The translations under genes and the position numbers were made by a program. The notes beneath the pieces are model-generated. The model was not told the DNA's origin. It was given only the letters and a program-made list of their open reading frames with translations, and ran no database searches. From the NCBI GenBank assembly GCA_025352435.1, contig JANXTN010000123.1, forward strand, positions 1-7,509: a DNA stretch of 7,509 nucleotides. Reading direction: 5' to 3'. This document shows, piece after piece, positions 1-5,882 of this stretch (its first letter is position 1; every line of letters starts with the position of its first letter). The DNA is from Ferruginibacter sp. GTDB taxonomy: Bacteria; Bacteroidota; Bacteroidia; Chitinophagales; Chitinophagaceae.

Positions 1-1
1 C

Positions 2-841
2 GGGCAGGCAGCGAGTCCTGTAATGCTTGGCAAAGAAATAATGGTTTTTGTGGAACGTTTAGAAAATCAGATCCGGTTGTTTAGCCATATTCCTTTTACC
101 GGAAAATTTGGTGGTGCCACAGGAAATTTTAATGCGCATACGGTCGCTTTTCCAAAATTTAATTGGATAAAATTTGCAAATGAATTTTTAGAAAATAAAC
201 TTGGTTTACAGCGCCAACAGTACACCACTCAAATAGAACATTATGATACGCTTGCTGCACATTTTGATACTATAAAAAGAATAAACAATATTTTGATTGA
301 CCTTTGCAGAGATATGTGGAGTTATATAAGCGTAGATTATTTTAAACAACAAACAAAAAAGGGCGAAGTAGGAAGCAGTGCTATGCCACACAAGGTAAAT
401 CCAATAGATTTTGAGAATGCAGAAGGGAACTTTGGTATTGCAAATGCAGTGTTAGAGCATCTTTCAGCCAAATTACCCATAAGCCGTTTGCAAAGAGATT
501 TAACTGACAGTACAGTTTTACGAAATATTGGCGTGCCCATAGCGCATACAATCGTCTCCTTAAAGTCTTTAGAAAAAGGGTTAAGTAAATTAATTTTAAA
601 TGAACCAAAATTAAAGGGAGATCTAGAAAATAACTGGGCAGTTGTAGCTGAAGCAATACAAACAATTCTCCGCAGAGAGAATTATCCAAAACCATACGAA
701 GCTTTAAAAGAATTAACGAGAGGCAATTCTACAATTACCAAAACTTCCTTGCATGAATTTATAAATGGATTAAAAATAACTGCAGCAGTAAAAAAGGAGT
801 TGAAGAATGTTACCCCACATAATTATACCGGGATGAAATAA
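2..841 (+). CDS. purB: Adenylosuccinate lyase, 3' part (5' end outside window)
   Basis: PurB is a homotetrameric cytosolic enzyme of purine synthesis. It releases fumarate from SAICAR and from adenylosuccinate. The open frame runs in from the left edge: the first residues, GQAASPVMLGKE, match the family segment HGQPASPTTIGKE, so the ATG at 23 is internal. The visible 279 residues correspond to roughly the C-terminal 60% of a protein of about 450 residues. The fumarate-lyase signature GSSAMPHKVNP lies at 371-403 and contains the mobile-loop catalytic serine. Further recognisable blocks are YTTQIE, NPIDFENAEGN, SRLQRDLTDSTVLRN, NNWAVVAEAIQT and PYEALKELTRG. The catalytic-histidine segment reads TTQIEHYD where the E. 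coli enzyme has TTQIEPHD. The stop at 839-841 lies 17 bp from the convergent prfC stop. Identity is very secure from motif order and spacing; only the start is missing. Confidence 0.96.
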   Translation, partial: GQAASPVMLGKEIMVFVERLENQIRLFSHIPFTGKFGGATGNFNAHTVAFPKFNWIKFANEFLENKLGLQRQQYTTQIEHYDTLAAHFDTIKRINNILIDLCRDMWSYISVDYFKQQTKKGEVGSSAMPHKVNPIDFENAEGNFGIANAVLEHLSAKLPISRLQRDLTDSTVLRNIGVPIAHTIVSLKSLEKGLSKLILNEPKLKGDLENNWAVVAEAIQTILRRENYPKPYEALKELTRGNSTITKTSLHEFINGLKITAAVKKELKNVTPHNYTGMK

Positions 842-857
842 AATCCCATATTTTATT
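830..857. terminator. Overlapping hairpins between convergent purB and prfC
   Basis: Two mutually exclusive inverted repeats span the junction. GGGAT (830-834) pairs with ATCCC (843-847). AATAAAAT (837-844) pairs perfectly with ATTTTATT (850-857) around the loop CCCAT. The purB stop lies within the pair and the prfC stop follows at 859-861. The second hairpin reads as a hairpin on both strands, so it could end transcription from both sides. Stems are short and AT-rich and no long T run follows, so terminator function is an inference. Confidence 0.35.
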
Positions 858-858
858 C

Positions 859-2448
859 TTACACCTTATTTATCTCACTGGTAAAGTGAAAAGTAATATC
901 TGGATTGTTGCTTATTTCTGTATTTAAAAACCATTCGCTTTGCGCTAGGTAAACAACATTGCCATCTTTGTCTTCGGCAATATTTGGCTGTTTGTATTTA
1001 GTAAAATCTTCTAGTTTTTTTGGGTCTTTTGCAGTGAGCCAGCACGCTTTAAAAAAGGGCAGGCTGTTCATTTGTACAGATGCGCCATATTCCTGTAACA
1101 AGCGATATTGTATTACTTCAAATTGTAGTTCGCCCACACAACCAATAATTTTTTTGTTCCCACCAAATTGTGTGAAAAGCTGTGCTACCCCTTCATCGGT
1201 AAGCTGGTTTAATCCTTTTTCCAGCTGCTTTGTTTTCATTGGATCTTTGTTTACCACTTCTTTAAATATCTCAGGTGAAAAACTTGGAATTCCTGTAAAA
1301 TAAAAATTCTCCCCTTCAGTAAGTGTATCTCCTATTTTAAAATTTCCCGTATCAAATAAACCTACAACATCACCCGGGTAAGCCTCTTCGATCACATCTT
1401 TTTGGCGAGCAAGAAAACTGTATGGGTTTGTAAAACGCATGTCCTTTTCTAAACGAACATGGTTATAATAAGTATGGCGTGCAAACCTGCCACTGCATAC
1501 TCTTAAAAACGCAATTCTATCTCTGTGCTTTGGGTCAAGATTGGCATGAATTTTAAAAATAAAGCCGCTAAATTTTTCTTCTTCCGGTAACACATCTCTT
1601 GTTGTAGTATGCCGCGGGCGTGGTGTTGGAGCTATTCGTACAAACGTATCTAACATTTCTTTTACACCAAAATTATTTACAGCACTTCCAAAAAATACAG
1701 GTGCAGTATTTCCACTTAAATAATCTTCACTGTTTAATTCACCATAAACTCCATCAATTAATTCTACATCTTCTCTCAAAATTTTTGCATCTTTCTCCCC
1801 TATTTTCGCATCTAAAATTTTATTATTAATATCAGTAATTTCCACCACCGTCTCATCATTCGCTTTTGTACCGGCAGAAAACAACACCAAGCTTTTTTTG
1901 TGAAGATCATATACACCTTTAAAATCTTTACCGCTATTAATGGGAACGGTCATTGGATGAAGCTGAATTTTTAATTCGTTCTCTATTTCCTCCATGAGAT
2001 CAAATCGGTTTTTACCATCTCTATCCATTTTATTTATAAACACAATTACCGGGGTTTTGCGCATAGCAATAACTTCCATCAGTTTTCTTGTTTGTGGTTC
2101 CACTCCATTTACAGAATCTATAACCAACACTACACTGTCCACAGCCGTAAGAGTACGGAATGTATCTTCAGCAAAATCCTTGTGGCCCGGCGTATCCAAC
2201 AGATTTATTAAATGTCCATCATATTCAAAAGTCATGACAGATGTAGCAACAGAAATACCACGCTGCCTTTCAATCTCCATAAAATCTGAAGTAGCATGTT
2301 TTTTTATTTTGTTACTTTTTACAGCGCCCGCCGTTTGTATGGCACCACCAAACAAAAGAAATTTTTCTGTAAGCGTTGTTTTTCCCGCATCGGGGTGAGA
2401 AATGATAGCGAAAGTTTTGCGTCGGTTAATTTCTGTGTAATATTTCAT
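859..2448 (-). CDS. prfC: Peptide chain release factor 3 (RF3)
   Basis: RF3 is a translational GTPase that removes RF1/RF2 from the ribosome after peptide release. The N-terminal G domain carries G1 SHPDAGKTT (residues 17-25), the switch I segment QRGISVATS (62-70), G3 DTPGH (85-89) and G4 NKMD (139-142). RF3-typical signatures include AIQTAG near residue 36, [33 protein letters not shown] and [10 protein letters not shown]. The C-terminal ribosome-binding region is complete. With the ATG at 2448-2446 the protein is 529 residues, the same as E. coli RF3. A longer frame opens at a TTG at 2469, but that codon lies inside the likely -7 promoter box, so the ATG is preferred. The gene is monocistronic in view. 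It diverges from the permease gene and converges on purB. The alternative EF-G is excluded by length and by the RF3-specific blocks. Confidence 0.96.
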   Translation of the reverse strand: MKYYTEINRRKTFAIISHPDAGKTTLTEKFLLFGGAIQTAGAVKSNKIKKHATSDFMEIERQRGISVATSVMTFEYDGHLINLLDTPGHKDFAEDTFRTLTAVDSVVLVIDSVNGVEPQTRKLMEVIAMRKTPVIVFINKMDRDGKNRFDLMEEIENELKIQLHPMTVPINSGKDFKGVYDLHKKSLVLFSAGTKANDETVVEITDINNKILDAKIGEKDAKILREDVELIDGVYGELNSEDYLSGNTAPVFFGSAVNNFGVKEMLDTFVRIAPTPRPRHTTTRDVLPEEEKFSGFIFKIHANLDPKHRDRIAFLRVCSGRFARHTYYNHVRLEKDMRFTNPYSFLARQKDVIEEAYPGDVVGLFDTGNFKIGDTLTEGENFYFTGIPSFSPEIFKEVVNKDPMKTKQLEKGLNQLTDEGVAQLFTQFGGNKKIIGCVGELQFEVIQYRLLQEYGASVQMNSLPFFKACWLTAKDPKKLEDFTKYKQPNIAEDKDGNVVYLAQSEWFLNTEISNNPDITFHFTSEINKV

Positions 2449-2466
2449 CTGCTGATTTTGCGAGCG

Positions 2467-2474
2467 CAAAGGTA
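2467..2474 (-). promoter_or_regulatory. Putative -7 promoter box for prfC
   Basis: On the minus strand these bases read TACCTTTG, an exact match to the Bacteroidota -7 consensus TAnnTTTG. The box ends 18 bases before the prfC ATG at 2448, so the leader would be only about a dozen bases. No clear TTG -33 element is seen at the usual spacing upstream. The position also argues against the TTG at 2469 as a start codon. Confidence 0.5.
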
Positions 2475-2619
2475 ACTATAGATGTTCGAATAGTTGAATT
2501 GTTGATTGGGCGACTCAGCAAATCTTTATGATAGAAATAAGTGGAAGCCTTGTATAAAGATAGGTTGTAAGAACGCTGAACTTTTTTAGAATTTATACTT
2601 ATCTATTGCATAATTAAAG

Positions 2620-2631
2620 CTAAATATTTAG
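2620..2631. repeat. 12-bp perfect palindrome
   Basis: CTAAATATTTAG is a perfect 12-bp palindrome. One flanking A:T pair lies beyond a G/T mismatch, so an RNA hairpin could reach 8 pairs with one wobble. It sits mid-way in the divergent intergenic region, where an operator could lie. AT-rich palindromes of this size also arise by chance, so no function is assigned. Confidence 0.4.
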
Positions 2632-2763
2632 TTGAAGATGAAATGTGCGACGCCACTGAAGCTCAATCTTGCTACTTCTTTGCCTGGCTAAAAAACAAAA
2701 CATCAATTATATAAACGGCATTTTTTAATAGCTCTATGGAAAACACTTGGGATTTATTATTAC

Positions 2764-2771
2764 TAACTTTA
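2764..2771 (+). promoter_or_regulatory. Possible -7 box for the permease gene
   Basis: TAACTTTA matches seven of eight bases of the Bacteroidota -7 consensus TAnnTTTG. A TTG lies upstream at 2747-2749, but the 14-base spacer is shorter than the usual 17-23. The box ends only four bases before the ATG at 2776, so use of this promoter would give a leaderless or almost leaderless mRNA starting near the first codon. Confidence 0.25.
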
Positions 2772-2775
2772 CGAC

Positions 2776-4017
2776 ATGGCAAAAATGCTGAATATACTTT
2801 CTAACTCACTGAGATTAACACTTCAGGAACTTAAGGTAAATAAAACAAGAACGGCGTTAAGCCTTACAGGCGTTGCATTTGGTATATTTTGTATTATTGG
2901 TGTACTGGCCACGGTTAACAGTTTGGAACAAAATATACAGAATGAGGTTAACAGCCTTGGCAGCAATACAATTTATATAGATAAATGGGACTATAGCGGC
3001 GGCCCAAATAAACCTTTTTGGAAATTGAGAGCCCGACCGGTAATGAAATATGAGGAGCAGAATATGGTTAAGGAAAGATCTGAACTTACGCAGGATGTAA
3101 CTTTTTTAATGCAAACAGGTGGCAGTTTATCGTACAAGAATGATGTGCTGAGCAATGTAGCGGTATATGGTATAAATGAAGCACAGATTGCATTACAGCC
3201 CCTAACATTTGATGTGGGTCGATACTTTTCAACAAACGAATTTAACAATGGAACAAATGTTTGTATCATTGGATTTGAAAATGCAGAAAGTTTGTTTGGA
3301 ACTGCTGAAAGAGCTGCCGGCAGACAGGTTGAAGTGAAAGGGAAAGTTATGACGGTTGTAGGGGTTATTAAAAAAGTGGGGAAGAATATGATAGGCTGGG
3401 ATTATGATCATTGCATAATGATGCCATACAAATATTGCAGACAATTGTATGATGACAAAAATGCAAATCCGGTATTGATTGTAAAAGGAAAGGAGGGTGT
3501 AACGACAGATGCACTTTACCAAGAATTGAGAGGAATCATGCGGCAGGTAAGGCGTTTAGGGCCTACAGAAGAAGATAATTTTTCATTAAATAGCGTGGAA
3601 GCTTTCAGCAAAGCTATATCAGGATTTTTTGGAACCTTGAATATTGTGGGAGGATTTATTGGTGGTATCAGTTTAATAGTTGGCCTTTTTGGCATTGCAA
3701 ATATTATGTTTGTAACGGTAAAGGAAAGAACCTCAATCATTGGATTAAAAAAAGCAATTGGTGCAAAAAGTTCATCTATTCTTTTAGAATTTTTAATGGA
3801 GGCTGCACTGATGTGTATTTTAGGTGGTGTGGTGGGTTTGTTTTTTGTGTGGATACTCACACTTATACTTTCCGGGCCATTTAAATTTCCTGTCTTTATT
3901 TCGATGCCGCTTTTGTTTGCGACTGTTATTATTTGCATTGTTGTAGGCATTCTTGCAGGGATAATTCCGGCGAGACAAGCAGCAAAGATGGACCCGGTTG
4001 TTGCAATCAGGAGTTGA
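2776..4017 (+). CDS. ABC transporter permease, MacB/FtsX type
   Basis: This 413-residue inner-membrane protein has the MacB permease layout. A cytoplasmic N-terminal segment (LTLQELKVNKTRT) leads into TM1 at about residues 28-47. A large extracytoplasmic domain follows, at about 50-285. Three more TM segments lie at about 290-313, 335-365 and 376-398. The FtsX-type cytoplasmic coupling motif VKERTSIIGLKKAIGA (about 315-330) and the C-terminal GIIPARQAAKMDPVVAIR are clear. The family works as a dimer with a LolD/MacB-like ATPase and transmits force to periplasmic partners (export, lipoprotein release) rather than moving substrates through a pore. No ATPase or membrane-fusion protein is in the window, so substrate and complex are unknown. 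A second in-frame ATG at 2785 is an alternative start; no Shine-Dalgarno sequence decides between them. The nearest downstream gene, tsaD, is unrelated and lies 87 bases away. Confidence 0.9.
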   Translation: MAKMLNILSNSLRLTLQELKVNKTRTALSLTGVAFGIFCIIGVLATVNSLEQNIQNEVNSLGSNTIYIDKWDYSGGPNKPFWKLRARPVMKYEEQNMVKERSELTQDVTFLMQTGGSLSYKNDVLSNVAVYGINEAQIALQPLTFDVGRYFSTNEFNNGTNVCIIGFENAESLFGTAERAAGRQVEVKGKVMTVVGVIKKVGKNMIGWDYDHCIMMPYKYCRQLYDDKNANPVLIVKGKEGVTTDALYQELRGIMRQVRRLGPTEEDNFSLNSVEAFSKAISGFFGTLNIVGGFIGGISLIVGLFGIANIMFVTVKERTSIIGLKKAIGAKSSSILLEFLMEAALMCILGGVVGLFFVWILTLILSGPFKFPVFISMPLLFATVIICIVVGILAGIIPARQAAKMDPVVAIRS

Positions 4018-4055
4018 TGGTTGATTGTTCATGGTTAAAAGTTCATGGTGACTGG
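4014..4055 (+). repeat. Degenerate heptanucleotide tandem repeat
   Basis: Six consecutive 7-base units begin at the permease stop codon: TTGATGG, TTGATTG, TTCATGG, TTAAAAG, TTCATGG, TGACTGG. The consensus is about TTSATGG. The first unit contains the TGA stop. The array fills half of the 87-base gap before tsaD. A second, weaker repeat follows: TAATTCA occurs at 4070-4076 and 4083-4089. Confidence 0.6.
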
Positions 4056-4104
4056 TTGGGCATAATTTCTAATTCAAATTTTTAATTCATAACACAACAT
4101 AATT

Positions 4105-5151
4105 CTGAACAAAAATCCAAACATACTAGCCATTGAATCAAGCTGTGATGAAACGGCGGCGGCAGTTTACAGCAATCGGAAGATTCTGAGTAATATTATA
4201 GCTACACAAAAAATACATGAACAGTATGGTGGAGTTGTTCCTGAACTTGCGAGCCGTGCACACATGGAAAATATTGTTCCAGTTGTAGATGCCGCAATTA
4301 AGAAATCAGGTTTATCGTTAAAGGATATTGATGGCATTGCCTTTACACAGGCACCAGGTTTAATTGGTGCTTTGTTAGTTGGCGGACAGTTTGCAAAATC
4401 ACTTGCATTGTCTTTAAACAAACCGCTGATAGCTGTACATCATATGCAGGCACATGTATTGGCAAATTTGTTGCAGGAGCCTGCTCCTGCCTTTCCTTTT
4501 TTATGCTTAACAGTGAGCGGTGGTCATACGCAAATAGTGCTGTGCTCCTCTCCCACTTCTATGAAAGTTATTGGGGAAACCATTGACGATGCGGCGGGTG
4601 AAGCTTTTGACAAGACTGCGAAATTATTAGGCCTGCCGTATCCCGGTGGTCCGTTGATAGATAAATATGCTCAACTAGGAGAAGCGATTTACAAATTCCC
4701 GGAGCCTAAAATCGACAATTTAAATTTTAGTTTTTCAGGACTAAAAACTTCAATACTTTATTTTTTAAATAATGCCGGTACGGCAAATGTTTATAAGGAA
4801 GAGTTGATAGTAGATACAAAAGTTAGGAAACAGTTTATTGACGAAAATTTGAATAATATTTGTGCTTCTGTACAGGAAAGGATTATAAGCATCTTAATAA
4901 ACAAATTAAAGAAAGCAGTTCTGCAAACAGGAATCACAAATGTTTGTGTAGCCGGTGGTGTAAGTGCAAACAGCGACTTACGAAAAGCCTTGACGGAAAC
5001 AGGTATTGCTTTGGGTTGGAAAACGTTTATACCTGCTTTTGAATATTGTACAGATAATGCTGCAATGATTGCAATTTCCGGATACTATCAATATCTTGCA
5101 AACGATTTCTCTCCTATAAATATTGCGCCCACTGCAAGTAGTTCATTTTAA
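4105..5151 (+). CDS. tsaD: tRNA t6A37 threonylcarbamoyltransferase TsaD, non-ATG start
   Basis: TsaD transfers the threonylcarbamoyl group from threonylcarbamoyl-AMP to A37 of ANN-decoding tRNAs, working with TsaB and TsaE. Taking CTG at 4105 as start gives 348 residues (family about 335-345). The N-terminal ASKHA motif ILAIESSCDETAAAV spans about residues 7-21. GGVVPELASRAH follows, then the metal ligands H113 and H117 in HHMQAH. Next come SGGHTQ (138-143), GEAFDKTAKLLGLPYPGGP, FSGLKTS, AGGVSANSDL (283-292) and the C-terminal TDNAAMIA with metal-ligand D317. The first in-frame ATG (4264) would delete the ESSCDET motif. Between the upstream in-frame stop (4090) and that ATG there is no ATG, GTG or TTG; ATT 4102 and CTG 4105 are the best-placed codons, and the choice between them is uncertain. 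No Shine-Dalgarno is visible. The stop lies 11 bases before trmN6. Confidence 0.93.
   Translation: MNKNPNILAIESSCDETAAAVYSNRKILSNIIATQKIHEQYGGVVPELASRAHMENIVPVVDAAIKKSGLSLKDIDGIAFTQAPGLIGALLVGGQFAKSLALSLNKPLIAVHHMQAHVLANLLQEPAPAFPFLCLTVSGGHTQIVLCSSPTSMKVIGETIDDAAGEAFDKTAKLLGLPYPGGPLIDKYAQLGEAIYKFPEPKIDNLNFSFSGLKTSILYFLNNAGTANVYKEELIVDTKVRKQFIDENLNNICASVQERIISILINKLKKAVLQTGITNVCVAGGVSANSDLRKALTETGIALGWKTFIPAFEYCTDNAAMIAISGYYQYLANDFSPINIAPTASSSF
4473..4490 (+). other. GC-rich hairpin with following T run inside tsaD
   Basis: GCAGGAG (4473-4479) and CTCCTGC (4484-4490) form a perfect 7-bp, mostly G:C stem around the 4-base loop CCTG. The pyrimidine run CTTTCC and then six Ts (4497-4502) follow. 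The layout resembles an intrinsic terminator but lies in the tsaD frame, where it encodes a Gln-Glu-Pro-Ala-Pro-Ala linker. It may be a chance product of that peptide. The T run starts six bases after the stem, further than in a typical terminator. Confidence 0.5.
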
Positions 5152-5162
5152 ATTATGAAAAA

Positions 5163-5882
5163 ATGAACACTTGGTTTCAGTTTAAACGGTTTACCGTACA
5201 TCAGGAAAATACAGCCATGAAAGTGTGCACTGATTCCTGCTTATTCGGTGCATGGGTAGCTAGAAAATTAGAACTAAAAGAAATTAAAGCTGAGAATATT
5301 TTAGATATTGGTTGCGGTACCGGACTTTTATCGTTAATGCTTGCGCAAAAAACAACGGCACAGATAGATGCTGTAGAAATCGATGAAGACGCATTCATAC
5401 AGGCCACAGAAAATTTATTTTTAACTGCTTGGAAACAGCAAATTAATGTTTACCATAGTTCTATTATCAATTACACATCACCCAAAAAATATGATTTGAT
5501 TATTTGTAATCCGCCTTTCTTTGAAGACCAACTGAAGAGTGCTGAGGTGGCTCGAAATAAAGCGATGCATGCTACAACCCTTACTTATCTTGACCTAACA
5601 ATTTCTATAAAGAACAGTTTGGCAAAAGATGGAAATGCAGCGATTTTATTACCTCATAATATGGTTGAAAAATTTGAAAAATTTTTGAATGCAGAACAAC
5701 TTTTTATTGGTGAAAAGTTAAATGTGGCACACTCGCCACAGCACCCATTTTTTAGAAGCTGCCTTTTAATTTCTCGAAATAAAAAAGATTTATCTGAAAC
5801 CAGTTTAGCTATAAAAAATGCCGGAGCGGACTATTCTCAAGAATTTACAGAACTTCTGCAAGATTATTATTTAAATTTTTAA
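5163..5882 (+). CDS. trmN6: tRNA-Val (A37-N6)-methyltransferase, YfiC/TrmN6 type
   Basis: This 239-residue soluble Rossmann-fold enzyme is of the YfiC family. E. coli YfiC uses S-adenosylmethionine to make m6A at position 37 of tRNA1-Val. Visible marks are the family N-terminus FKRFTVHQENTAMKVCTDSCLFGAW, split here as FKRFTVHQ then AMKVCTDSCLFGAW. The SAM-binding motif I is LDIGCGTG (47-54), followed by the acidic ribose contact in AVEID (70-74). The N6-amino-methyltransferase catalytic motif is NPPFF (116-120). The C-terminus, DYSQEFTELLQDYYL, parallels the E. coli NYSEAYTALTQAFYL. Length is close to E. coli YfiC (245). It starts 11 bases after tsaD on the same strand, so co-transcription is likely. 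Both products act on tRNA position 37. The stop overlaps the convergent kinase stop by 4 bp. The window also encodes a tRNA-Val(UAC), the expected substrate. Confidence 0.9.
   Translation: MNTWFQFKRFTVHQENTAMKVCTDSCLFGAWVARKLELKEIKAENILDIGCGTGLLSLMLAQKTTAQIDAVEIDEDAFIQATENLFLTAWKQQINVYHSSIINYTSPKKYDLIICNPPFFEDQLKSAEVARNKAMHATTLTYLDLTISIKNSLAKDGNAAILLPHNMVEKFEKFLNAEQLFIGEKLNVAHSPQHPFFRSCLLISRNKKDLSETSLAIKNAGADYSQEFTELLQDYYLNF

Larger units (their letters stand above)
2449..2775. other. Divergent intergenic region, no gene seen
   Basis: This AT-rich stretch of about 327 bases separates the prfC start from the permease start. Beyond promoter-like boxes near each end (2467-2474 minus; 2764-2771 plus) and a 12-bp palindrome (2620-2631), I see no convincing small ORF, RNA gene, riboswitch or terminator. 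The part at 2490-2512 has loosely repeated GTTGA words, too degenerate to call a repeat. Confidence 0.6.

Noticed and set aside
23..841. purB read as a complete gene starting at ATG 23
   Set aside because: The frame stays open to the window edge and the residues before this Met match the conserved PurB segment, so the gene is truncated by the window.
2449..2469. Seven-codon N-terminal extension of prfC from a TTG
   Set aside because: The TTG lies in a consensus -7 promoter box, and the ATG at 2448 gives the standard family length.
3516..3950. Long antisense ORF (144 residues) opposite the permease gene
   Set aside because: It has no recognisable domain and lies fully inside a strongly supported gene, as do all other overlapping frames in the window.
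4264..5151. tsaD beginning at the ATG at 4264 (295 residues)
   Set aside because: This start removes the conserved ESSCDET and GGVVPELASR blocks that are present in frame just upstream, so it is almost certainly internal.
5155..5166. Three-codon ORF (Met-Lys-Lys-stop) whose stop overlaps the trmN6 ATG
   Set aside because: It resembles a reinitiation leader, but such a short A-rich ORF is expected by chance and no supporting signal was seen.
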